Shown here in pieces: positions 17,392-24,202 of a DNA stretch of 64,000 nt. Origin of the DNA: Epilithonimonas xixisoli (lineage in GTDB: Bacteria > Bacteroidota > Bacteroidia > Flavobacteriales > Weeksellaceae); assembly GCF_004365655.1 (NCBI RefSeq), contig NZ_SOEO01000002.1, positions 372,001 to 436,000 on the forward strand, in the 5' to 3' direction. Below the pieces are notes generated by a model that saw only the letters and a program-made list of their open reading frames with translations, was not told the origin of the DNA and did not search any database. The first letter of the stretch is position 1; the number at the start of each line of letters is the position of its first letter. Position numbers and translations under genes: made by a program.

Positions 17392-18300
17392 ATGAAAATC
17401 ATAAGAATCGGAACCAGAAATAGTCCGCTTGCCCTTTGGCAGGCTCACGAAGTTGAAGCTAAACTTCAGAATCTTGGACTCCAAACTGAAATCGTTCCAA
17501 TCATCAGTTCTGGTGACAAAAACCTAAACCAACCGCTTTACGCATTGGGAATCACAGGAATTTTCACGAAAGATTTGGATATTGCTTTGCTTAATGATGA
17601 AATCGATATTGCGGTTCATTCCTTAAAAGATGTTCCAACGCTTTTACCAGAAAATGTTCAGATTTCTGCAGTTTTGGAAAGAGATTTTCCGGAAGATGTC
17701 TTGGTGAGAAATAAAGATGCGGAAGCTTTAGATTTAAATACTTTAAAAATTGCGACCAGCAGTTTGAGAAGACGCGCTTTTTGGTTGAAGGAATTTCCAG
17801 AAACTGAATTCACGGATATCCGAGGAAATGTTCAAACGCGATTGAAAAAACTGGATGACGGCGTTGCTAATGCGACACTTTTCTCTTTAGCAGGAATCAA
17901 AAGAATGAATCTGGATGTTGAATATGAACAAATTCCGTTTTTGTTGCAAGCGCCATCGCAAGGTGTGGTTGCAATTGCCAGTAAAATTGACAATCCAGAA
18001 TTGAGCGATATTTTAAAATCAATTTCTCATAAGGAAACTGAGATTTGCATTACGATAGAAAGAGAATTTCTGAAAACTTTGGAAGGCGGTTGTACGGCTC
18101 CAATTGGTGCAAAAGCTGAATTGATTGGAAATCAAATCCGCTTTGTTGGAAGACTTTGTTCGCTGGATGGAAAAGATTGCATTGAAACAGATGAGATTTT
18201 TGACTGGAACGAATCTGAGAATTTTGGAGCGAAATTAGCTTTGAAGGTTTTGGAAAACGGCGGGAAAGAATTGATGGACGAGATTAGAAAAAGTTTGTAA
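17392..18300 (+). CDS. hemC: Hydroxymethylbilane synthase (porphobilinogen deaminase)
   Basis: Encodes 302 residues, the normal size. It condenses four porphobilinogens into hydroxymethylbilane. The start IRIGTRNSPLALWQAHEV, DIAVHSLKDVPT, TSSLRRRAF and RGNVQTRL are family signatures. The dipyrromethane cofactor is attached to C234 in LEGGCTAPIGA. The gene lies seven bases after hemA and is presumably in one transcript with it. Confidence 0.97.
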   Translation: MKIIRIGTRNSPLALWQAHEVEAKLQNLGLQTEIVPIISSGDKNLNQPLYALGITGIFTKDLDIALLNDEIDIAVHSLKDVPTLLPENVQISAVLERDFPEDVLVRNKDAEALDLNTLKIATSSLRRRAFWLKEFPETEFTDIRGNVQTRLKKLDDGVANATLFSLAGIKRMNLDVEYEQIPFLLQAPSQGVVAIASKIDNPELSDILKSISHKETEICITIEREFLKTLEGGCTAPIGAKAELIGNQIRFVGRLCSLDGKDCIETDEIFDWNESENFGAKLALKVLENGGKELMDEIRKSL

Positions 18301-18308
18301 AACACTTA

Positions 18309-18396
18309 ACCACAATAGACACAAAGGCTTTCACAAAGTACACAAATTAATGCAAACCTTGTGTTCTTCGTGAAAAAACTTAGTGAACCTTGTGGT
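18309..18396. repeat. CACAAAG-type imperfect inverted repeat
   Basis: The left arm ACCACAA...CACAAAGGCTTTCACAAAG and the right arm CTTCGTGAAAAAACTTAGTG...TTGTGGT are imperfect reverse complements (termini 18309-18315 and 18390-18396). A decayed piece occurs at 3818-3844. This is a common kind of interspersed repeat in Flavobacteriia. It separates hemC from hemD. Confidence 0.6.
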
Positions 18397-18476
18397 AAAA
18401 ATTCACAAAGAATACAAAGATTAGAAATCAAGTGCTGTTGAGATTTCTCTGGAATGACAAAATAATGTTTTAGCAA

Positions 18477-18497
18477 TGTCAGTCTGAGGTTTTCGAA
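18477..18497 (+). repeat. Short interspersed repeat TGTCAGTCTGAGG
   Basis: The 21 bases here match 42705-42725 with one mismatch. Both copies sit a short distance upstream of a start codon (hemD at 18510; GNAT at 42781). Similar TGTCA...TCGAA strings are familiar as eroded intergenic repeats in Bacteroidota. Confidence 0.45.
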
Positions 18498-18509
18498 GAC
18501 TTTATAAAT

Positions 18510-19211
18510 ATGAAAATCCTTTTTACAAAATCATTGGACAAAAAAGAAGTTGCTGAGAAATTGGGAACGGAAATGTCGGTTGATTTTGTGGAGGTCATCA
18601 AAACGGAATTCATTAAAACGAAAACTTTCGGTTTGAAGAATTATTCCTTGATTTTCACGAGTGTGAATGGCGTGAAAGCGTTCTTCGAAAACGGTTTTGA
18701 TGCGAATGAGAATTTTGCTGAGAAGAATTACAATAAAATTTACGCCGTTGGTTCGCAGACGAAAAAGGAATTGAGGAAACAAAATTTTGGGACTTTTAAA
18801 CTTTGTAAGAATGCGAGCGAATTGTCTCAGTTTATCACGGAGAATTCTGTGAACGAGAAGTTTTTGCATTTTTGTGGCGATTTGGCGTTGGATGTTTTGG
18901 ATGAGAAATTGCCCTTGCAAAATATTTCTTATAAGAAAATCCCTGTTTACAGAACCGAATTGCTGTTTCCAAAAATCAATGAGAAATATCAGGCTGTGGT
19001 TTTCTTCAGTCCGAGTGGAGTTCGTAGTTTTGCGAAGTTCAACGGTTTGGAGGATTTGAAGATTTTTTCGATTGGAAAAACGACGACTGCGGAATTGAAG
19101 AAACTCACAGAAAATAAAATAATTACAAGTCATAAAAATACGTTAGCCGATTTGTTGAATTTGATTTCTAAGGAAAGTTCAACTTTTGGGAAAACTGATT
19201 TGGAAGACTAA
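18510..19211 (+). CDS. hemD: Uroporphyrinogen-III synthase
   Basis: Encodes 233 residues. HemD sequences are poorly conserved; the call rests on family-like segments (LIFTSVNGVKAFFE, KIYAVGSQTKKELR, VVFFSPSGVRSFAKF, IFSIGKTTTAELKK) and on the position between hemC and hemE. The enzyme closes hydroxymethylbilane with inversion of ring D. Unlike the tight hemA-hemC pair, it is set off by 209 bases of repeat DNA, so it may depend on read-through or its own weak promoter. A fully overlapping antisense frame of 200 codons is considered a shadow. Confidence 0.9.
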   Translation: MKILFTKSLDKKEVAEKLGTEMSVDFVEVIKTEFIKTKTFGLKNYSLIFTSVNGVKAFFENGFDANENFAEKNYNKIYAVGSQTKKELRKQNFGTFKLCKNASELSQFITENSVNEKFLHFCGDLALDVLDEKLPLQNISYKKIPVYRTELLFPKINEKYQAVVFFSPSGVRSFAKFNGLEDLKIFSIGKTTTAELKKLTENKIITSHKNTLADLLNLISKESSTFGKTDLED

Positions 19212-19230
19212 AGTTGAAACTTTGCGAAGC

Positions 19231-19316
19231 GCGCCCCGACTTGAGTGGAAATCCTTTTTTGTGGCTGGAAAAGCTGAGGCAAAAAGATTGGGAACGGAAG
19301 GCGGAAAAAGGCGCCC
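19231..19316 (+). repeat. Dispersed hairpin element, copy C
   Basis: The outer arms GCGCC (19231-19235) and GGCGC (19310-19314) pair. The interior is almost identical to copy A, with CCGACTTGAGTGG facing GGGAACGGAAGGCGG. It fills the hemD-hemE gap, starting 20 bases after the hemD stop and ending 16 bases before the hemE ATG, so if the operon is transcribed through, it is part of the hem message. Confidence 0.8.
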
Positions 19317-19332
19317 AAAATAATTTAAGAAA

Positions 19333-20358
19333 ATGATAAAAAACGACCTATACTTGAAGGCCTTGCGAGGCGAAACCGTGGACAGACCGCCTGTGTGGAT
19401 GATGAGACAAGCCGGAAGATACTTGCCGGAATTCATTGCGTTGCGCGACAAATACGACTTTTTCACCAGATGCCAGACGCCGGAATTGGCCTCGGAAATT
19501 ACGGTTCAGCCGATTAGAAGATTTCCTTTGGACGCGGCGATTTTGTTCTCGGATATTTTGGTGGTTCCGCAAGCGATGGGCATCGATTTCAAAATGAAAG
19601 AATCTGTTGGACCTTGGTTGGATGAACCTATCAGAACGGCTCAACAAGTTGATGATGTGATTGTTCCGGACGTAAACGACACGTTGGGCTACGTTTTCGA
19701 TGCGATAGAAATGACTTTGGAAAAGCTGGACAATGAGATTCCGTTGATTGGATTTGCGGGTTCGCCTTGGACGATTTTCTGTTATTGCATTGAGGGAAGA
19801 GGTTCTAAGGATTTCAATATTGCGAAGTCATTTTGCTTCTTACAAACGGAAGCGGCGCACAAATTATTACAAAAAATCACGGACACGACGATTGCTTATC
19901 TGAAACGAAAAGTGGAGAAAGGTGTTTCTGCTGTTCAGGTTTTCGATTCTTGGGGCGGAATGCTTTCGCCTGCCGATTATCAGGAGTTTTCTTGGCAATA
20001 CATCAATCAAATCGTGGAAGCTCTCGCACCATTAACGCACGTTGTGGTTTTTGGGAAAGGCTGTTGGTTTGCGTTGGAAGACATGACGAAATCTAAAGCT
20101 TCGGCTTTGGGCGTTGACTGGACGATTACGCCGGAATTGGCGAGACAATTCACGAATAATTCTGTGACGCTTCAGGGGAATTTTGACCCTTCGAGATTAC
20201 ACTCAACTCCGGCAACTATTAGAAAAATGGTTCACGAGATGATTGACCGTTTTGGAAAAGATAAATACATTGTGAATCTCGGACACGGGATTTTACCAAA
20301 TATTCCGGTTGAAAATGCGGAAGCTTTTATAAAGGCTGTTGTAGATTGGAAAGCATAA
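19333..20358 (+). CDS. hemE: Uroporphyrinogen decarboxylase
   Basis: Encodes 341 residues, the normal length. It removes four acetate carboxyls from uroporphyrinogen III to give coproporphyrinogen III. The signature [16 protein letters not shown] is near residue 18, followed by [26 protein letters not shown] and the C-terminal NLGHGILPN. It closes the heme cluster and is followed by a clear terminator. Later genes of the pathway (hemN/hemF, hemG, hemH) and hemB are not in the window. Confidence 0.97.
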   Translation: MIKNDLYLKALRGETVDRPPVWMMRQAGRYLPEFIALRDKYDFFTRCQTPELASEITVQPIRRFPLDAAILFSDILVVPQAMGIDFKMKESVGPWLDEPIRTAQQVDDVIVPDVNDTLGYVFDAIEMTLEKLDNEIPLIGFAGSPWTIFCYCIEGRGSKDFNIAKSFCFLQTEAAHKLLQKITDTTIAYLKRKVEKGVSAVQVFDSWGGMLSPADYQEFSWQYINQIVEALAPLTHVVVFGKGCWFALEDMTKSKASALGVDWTITPELARQFTNNSVTLQGNFDPSRLHSTPATIRKMVHEMIDRFGKDKYIVNLGHGILPNIPVENAEAFIKAVVDWKA

Positions 20359-20360
20359 AC

Positions 20361-20390
20361 AAAAACCAGAGCGATTTGCTCTGGTTTTTT
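20361..20390. terminator. Bidirectional terminator after hemE
   Basis: AAAAACCAGAGC (20361-20372) pairs with GCTCTGGTTTTT (20378-20389) around GATTT. It serves hemE on the plus strand and the convergent small gene whose stop is at 20390. Confidence 0.88.
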
Positions 20391-20683
20391 TATTCTGTTT
20401 GTCCTGGTCGTGGATGTATTTGTGATGGTTTTGTAGCCTCATCTGTCAAGCCATCTCCGTGTGGTCCATCTGGACTGATTATTTTTCCATCTGCCTCTTT
20501 TTGTCTTTGCTCAATATTAGCAGTATCAACCATTTTTGATGAATTGCTTTGCTTACTAAGGTTTGCCGATTTGAGTGCGGTTTTCTTTGTCGATGATTTT
20601 GTTTGTACTTCTTTTGTCGTCTGAGCAGTCATTAAAACTGTTCCGAAAGCGAGAAAAGTAGCTGTCATTAATATCTTTTTCAT
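20390..20683 (-). CDS. Small secreted protein, function unknown
   Basis: Encodes 97 residues: a signal peptide MKKILMTATFLAFGTVLMTAQ, then a polar, lysine/serine/threonine-rich chain ending SQIHPRPGQTE. There is no recognisable domain. The open frame extends upstream to 20755, but the added residues would place an internal signal peptide, so the ATG at 20683 is chosen. The signal peptide and the following TT(K/Q) region resemble those of the next gene upstream (20829-21221), and both genes end in CCAGAG/CTCTGG terminators, so they look like a diverged tandem duplication. Confidence 0.6.
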   Translation of the reverse strand: MKKILMTATFLAFGTVLMTAQTTKEVQTKSSTKKTALKSANLSKQSNSSKMVDTANIEQRQKEADGKIISPDGPHGDGLTDEATKPSQIHPRPGQTE

Positions 20684-20777
20684 AATATTCATTTTTAATG
20701 TTGAGAAAACTAAGCCAAATATCAAACCAATTTTATAAGATTGAACATTTTGCAATCATAAAGTAATTTTCTTAAAC

Positions 20778-20804
20778 AAAAAAACCAGAGTAATTACACT
20801 CTGG
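20778..20804 (-). terminator. Terminator of the 130-residue secreted protein gene
   Basis: On the minus strand CCAGAGT (20798-20804 side) pairs with ACTCTGG (20785-20791 side) around a six-base loop, followed by seven T. It lies 24 bases past the stop at 20829. Confidence 0.75.
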
Positions 20805-20828
20805 CTGTTCTTAAATTCACCAATTAAT

Positions 20829-21221
20829 CTATCTTTTTGGATTTGGATTGGTAGGACTATTTGGTCCCAAAGGTTGTTGCGGAATTGTCGAATTGTTTGG
20901 GTTCGTTGTGTTCGGATTTTGCAATATTCCATTATTCGGCAAGGTTGTATTTGGATTTTGCAAAGTTCCATTGTTTGGCATCGTTTGATTTTGTTGCAAT
21001 CTGTTTGGATTGGTTTGCATTTTCGACCTGTTGTTCATAGTCGCTGTGTCCACCGTTCTGTTCATTCCATTGGGTTGAACTTGGGTTTCCAATTTCATTT
21101 CTGTACTGCTGGCTGGTTTTTCTGCCATTCTTACTTTCTTATCGCTTTTCTGAGTGGTTTGAGCGGAGATAAACATTGTCCCAAACATTATAAATGCTGT
21201 TGCTGTGATTAACTTTTTCAT
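20829..21221 (-). CDS. Asn/Pro/Gln-rich secreted protein, function unknown
   Basis: Encodes 130 residues: a signal peptide MKKLITATAFIMFGTMFISAQ, then a charged stretch, then a low-complexity tail with repeated PNNGTLQNPNT-like units (from about residue 80) ending in proline- and asparagine-rich sequence. There is no known domain. It is probably periplasmic or surface-exposed and unstructured. It appears paralogous to the neighbour at 20390-20683. Confidence 0.6.
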   Translation of the reverse strand: MKKLITATAFIMFGTMFISAQTTQKSDKKVRMAEKPASSTEMKLETQVQPNGMNRTVDTATMNNRSKMQTNPNRLQQNQTMPNNGTLQNPNTTLPNNGILQNPNTTNPNNSTIPQQPLGPNSPTNPNPKR

Positions 21222-21319
21222 AATACTTTATTTTTAATGATTTGATAATCAACGCCAAATATCAAACCAAAATTTAAGAAAATGAAAATTATAGCAAACT
21301 TTAACTTATTTAAGAAATT

Positions 21320-21811
21320 TTAATTCTTTTCCAAAACCTTCTTTAATTTCTCCACAAACACGTATGTCGCTGGACAAATTAAAGTGTTTTGAATCGTTAG
21401 ATTATTGATTTGGTAGATTTTTTTTCGGTCTGTGTGAGGATATTCGCGACAGGCTTTTGGACGAACGTCGTAGATAGAACAAGTATTGTCATCATTCAAA
21501 AAGAAACAAGGCAAATTTTGTAAAACTTTATCTTGGTCTTCATCCACTCTCAAAAATTTGGCTTCGAAATCTGCAGGTTTCATTCGCAGATGTTTGGATA
21601 TCCGCTCGATGTCTTTTTCTACGTAAAGTGGACCAGTCGTTTTGCAACAATTGGCGCAACCGAGGCAATCGATTTCCTGAAAAGTTTCATCGTGCTTTTC
21701 CACCACCAAATAATCCAGATTTTTTGGCGGTTTCTTTTTGAGTCCGTCCAGAAATTTTCTGTGGTCTTTTTGTTTCAGTTGGGCTTGCTTTTTATAGAAT
21801 TCGAGATCCAT
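21320..21811 (-). CDS. YkgJ-family zinc/iron-chelating cysteine-cluster protein
   Basis: Encodes 163 residues. The conserved cluster CLGCANCCKTTGP (about residues 49-61) and a second group (PCFFLNDDNTCSIYDVRPKAC) give the CxxCxxCC...C...C pattern of the CxxCxxCC/YkgJ family, thought to bind a metal or iron-sulfur cluster. The function is not established. It is cytoplasmic, with no signal peptide. The 55-residue membrane protein gene lies 21 bases upstream on the same strand, so they may be co-transcribed. Confidence 0.85.
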   Translation of the reverse strand: MDLEFYKKQAQLKQKDHRKFLDGLKKKPPKNLDYLVVEKHDETFQEIDCLGCANCCKTTGPLYVEKDIERISKHLRMKPADFEAKFLRVDEDQDKVLQNLPCFFLNDDNTCSIYDVRPKACREYPHTDRKKIYQINNLTIQNTLICPATYVFVEKLKKVLEKN

Positions 21812-21832
21812 TTTGCAAAACTAATGGTTTTA

Positions 21833-22000
21833 TTAAGAAAAAACCAAGTAATATAATCCGCACCAAACAACAGAAAATCCTAATACTACAAGAAACGAAG
21901 CCTTGAGATCTTGCTTATTTTTCTTCACAAAATGCTTATAAAGCGTGAACGTCAAAAAACCAAGGATCACCAAAGCCGGTAAAAATGTGAATACGTACAT
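21833..22000 (-). CDS. Small two-helix membrane protein, function unknown
   Basis: Encodes 55 residues, MYVFTFLPALVIL... to the end GLYYLVFS, with two hydrophobic segments (about 3-20 and 36-54) joined by a basic loop (YKHFVKKNKQDLK). An exact -7 box TATATTTG lies 14 bases before the ATG (22015-22022, minus), which supports expression. It is easily missed because of its length. No family is recognised; it could be a subunit-like or regulatory membrane peptide. Confidence 0.65.
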   Translation of the reverse strand: MYVFTFLPALVILGFLTFTLYKHFVKKNKQDLKASFLVVLGFSVVWCGLYYLVFS

Positions 22001-22014
22001 AATCTTGTTTTTAC

Positions 22015-22022
22015 CAAATATA
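22015..22022 (-). promoter_or_regulatory. -7 box upstream of the 55-residue membrane protein
   Basis: The minus strand reads TATATTTG, an exact TAnnTTTG match, 14 bases upstream of the ATG at 22000. No -33 TTTG is seen. Confidence 0.55.
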
Positions 22023-22065
22023 CAAAAACTGATATTAATCCTATTTTTCGTCTTTTAAAAAGGCA

Positions 22066-22073
22066 TAACTTTG
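22066..22073 (+). promoter_or_regulatory. -7 box of the globin gene
   Basis: TAACTTTG is an exact match to the consensus, 61 bases before the globin ATG at 22135. Confidence 0.5.
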
Positions 22074-22134
22074 TGATAATGAAATTGCTAATCTCGAATT
22101 ACACGTCGATTTCATTAACCTAAAAAAGTCAAAT

Positions 22135-22515
22135 ATGAAAGATATTACCACAAGAGAAGACGTAGAAATTTTGGTCAATAAGTTCTACGACAAAGTGATA
22201 AAAGATGATTTGATTGGATTTTTCTTTACAGATATTGCGAAAATCGACCTGAGTAAACATCTGCCGAAAATGTACAATTTCTGGGAAAGCATTCTTCTGG
22301 GAAATCCAGTTTATGAAGGCAATCCGATGCGTGTTCATTTTCCAATTAATGAAGTTTCTGCTTTGGAAGAGAGACATTTCAACCGTTGGTTACAGATTTG
22401 GGAAGAAACGATTCACGAGAATTTCGAAGGCGAAAATACGGAAACGGCAATTGCCCGAGCCTTGAACATTGCCAGAATTATGAATCACAAAATGGCGAAC
22501 GCAAGAGGAAATTAA
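22135..22515 (+). CDS. Group III truncated hemoglobin
   Basis: Encodes 126 residues, the size of a 2-on-2 globin. The N-terminal helices (REDVEILVNKFYDKV) and KMYNFWESILLG are typical of group III. The proximal heme ligand is H81 in ERHFNRWLQIW. Members bind oxygen or nitric oxide in the cytoplasm; the physiological role in Bacteroidota is not settled. A -7 box is at 22066-22073. It converges on the DUF6122 gene, only three bases from its stop. Confidence 0.9.
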   Translation: MKDITTREDVEILVNKFYDKVIKDDLIGFFFTDIAKIDLSKHLPKMYNFWESILLGNPVYEGNPMRVHFPINEVSALEERHFNRWLQIWEETIHENFEGENTETAIARALNIARIMNHKMANARGN

Positions 22516-22518
22516 TTA

Positions 22519-22845
22519 TCACATTATCAGCTGATAATCAATCCAATCCGTCAACATATGGAATAACAATCCAACGCCGATAATCCGTGGAGCGCCTTTG
22601 AAAAACAAGAGCAAAACATAAATTCCCATCGCCCAATAAGTATGCAGAAGGTGGAAATTGATACTAAGGCGGTCTGGCGCAAAAATAGGTGTGCTGAAAA
22701 GATGATCTGCATCTACAATCATAGTTCCCAACATAATAAGATAAGCCTTTCTCCAATCTTTCCTGAAAAAAACGTAGGCAATCACGATAGGAAAAATCAA
22801 GTGTAAAAAGTAATGCAGAAGTGGTCTCAGCCAAAAATAATCCAT
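22519..22845 (-). CDS. DUF6122 family membrane protein
   Basis: Encodes 108 residues with three to four membrane segments. The histidine/aspartate motifs LLHYFLHLIFP, DADHLFSTP and FHMLTDWIDY resemble those of the YdjM/metal-dependent membrane hydrolase group, but no activity is known. Its ATG overlaps the stop of the AlkD-like gene by one base (TAATG). Confidence 0.75.
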   Translation of the reverse strand: MDYFWLRPLLHYFLHLIFPIVIAYVFFRKDWRKAYLIMLGTMIVDADHLFSTPIFAPDRLSINFHLLHTYWAMGIYVLLLFFKGAPRIIGVGLLFHMLTDWIDYQLIM

Positions 22846-23561
22846 TAGATTTTTCCTTTTAAATAATCTTGTCGTAAGTTTTCGTCCAGTTTCTCAATCG
22901 CATACCGGAGGCAAGTTCTGGGCATATTTCTGTAATGAAGATTAAGAAAATCCAGCAATTCGGATTCGTTTTTCTTTCCCATTTCGCGGAGAAGCCAGCC
23001 GTTGGCTTTGTGCATCAAATCGTGTGGATGATGGAGATTTTTAAGCGCAAAAGCTTTTGTTAATTCAAATTCTCCTTTTTTGATGTGATGCATCGTTCCG
23101 ACAATTGCCATTCGCATTTCCCACATATTTTTGGAATTAGAAAGGTTTTCAAGAAGTTTAGATTCTTGATTTTCAAAACAATATCGACCTAAAATCTTGT
23201 AACAAGACGTATCTACCAAATCCCAATTGTTAATGTGTTTGGTATGTTTCAAATAAAAAGCGACTATTTCTTTTTGCTGATTTTTATCTTTTGTCTTTTC
23301 ATATTTGTAAACCAACATTAGCAAAGCCGTCAAGCGATGTTCGTGGATTTTTGATGATAATAATTCGCAAAGTTCTTCCAGAGAAATCTTATTGTAAAAT
23401 TCTTTCGCAACAATTCTTTGGTCTGGAACTTTCACACCAATGAACAAATCACCTTCAGCATATTCGCCTTTTCCAGTTTTGAAGAATTTTTGCAAAATTT
23501 CTACATTTTCAGAAATTGATAAATCTGATAACGCGTTGGAAATTGTTTGAGCTAAAGACAT
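22845..23561 (-). CDS. DNA alkylation repair protein (AlkD-like HEAT repeats)
   Basis: Encodes 238 residues, all helical. Features are FFKTGKGEYAEGDLFIGVKVP near residue 30, INNWDLVDTSCYKILG near 135 and HHPHDLMHKANGWLLREMG near 190, which carries the tryptophan and acidic residues of the AlkD family. These glycosylases excise N3- and N7-alkylpurines using a HEAT-repeat solenoid. The start and the end both overlap neighbouring genes through TAATG junctions, so it is translated as part of a coupled series. Confidence 0.9.
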   Translation of the reverse strand: MSLAQTISNALSDLSISENVEILQKFFKTGKGEYAEGDLFIGVKVPDQRIVAKEFYNKISLEELCELLSSKIHEHRLTALLMLVYKYEKTKDKNQQKEIVAFYLKHTKHINNWDLVDTSCYKILGRYCFENQESKLLENLSNSKNMWEMRMAIVGTMHHIKKGEFELTKAFALKNLHHPHDLMHKANGWLLREMGKKNESELLDFLNLHYRNMPRTCLRYAIEKLDENLRQDYLKGKI

Positions 23562-24190
23562 TATTCTAAATTTAATTCCTTCTGAAACGCTTCCAAATAT
23601 TTCGCCAAATGAAAGCCATCCATCAAGCCGTGATGTCCTTCAACAGAAATTGGTAACATTTTTCGGCCGTTTTTTTCAGAGAATTTTCCAAAGACAATTT
23701 TCGGAATCGATTCTTTCGGGTCGAAATCTGTTGGATGCAGCAACCCCGTAAAATTAGTCCAAGGCATTGTAGAATGTCTGATGTGATTAGGCGGAAGGGA
23801 TTCGTTTTTAATCCTTAAACCATTTGAATTTTGAACCTCATCAATTTCTTTTTGTAAATTCTGCTTAAAGATTTGAAAATCATCAGAATATTCAAAATAT
23901 GAGAAGCCAAACGTTCCATCATTCCGTCCAATCGTTGAACCAACGTGAACTATGTCATAAGCTATAACTTCTTCATTTACAATTCTATATCCAAATTCTT
24001 CTACCGCATTGATTGCTTTCATAGATTTATGAAGATAATTTGCGAAGAAAGATTCGTTTCTGTCTTTGGACAATTGATAGGTTTCTGTGCAATCTACTTC
24101 GGTTACAATTCCGAAATAAGGACTTTTCATTCCGGAAAAAAATTGATAATGTTCTTTTCTCTTCCAGTTTTCTACATCAATGATTTTCAT
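23561..24190 (-). CDS. CatA-like chloramphenicol acetyltransferase family protein
   Basis: Encodes 209 residues, slightly shorter than type A CATs. The catalytic motif appears as HHGLMDGFH near the C-terminus (His as base, then the structural Asp), and FGFSYFEYSDDF and LHPTDFDPKESIPKIVFGKF follow the family pattern. The fold is trimeric acetyl-CoA-dependent. Whether the substrate is chloramphenicol is not shown: the gene sits in a chromosomal operon with an antiporter and alkD and has no mobile-element context, so it may be a housekeeping O-acetyltransferase. Confidence 0.82.
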   Translation of the reverse strand: MKIIDVENWKRKEHYQFFSGMKSPYFGIVTEVDCTETYQLSKDRNESFFANYLHKSMKAINAVEEFGYRIVNEEVIAYDIVHVGSTIGRNDGTFGFSYFEYSDDFQIFKQNLQKEIDEVQNSNGLRIKNESLPPNHIRHSTMPWTNFTGLLHPTDFDPKESIPKIVFGKFSEKNGRKMLPISVEGHHGLMDGFHLAKYLEAFQKELNLE

Positions 24191-24202
24191 TTTCTAATTT
24201 TA

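Noticed and set aside
18531-19133. Minus-strand frame of 200 codons
   Set aside because: It lies wholly within hemD on the other strand, with an Arg/Phe-rich composition that fits no protein family.
22523-22538. Perfect 16-base palindrome ATTATCAGCTGATAAT
   Set aside because: It lies inside the coding end of the DUF6122 gene, has no T run and is short enough to arise by chance.
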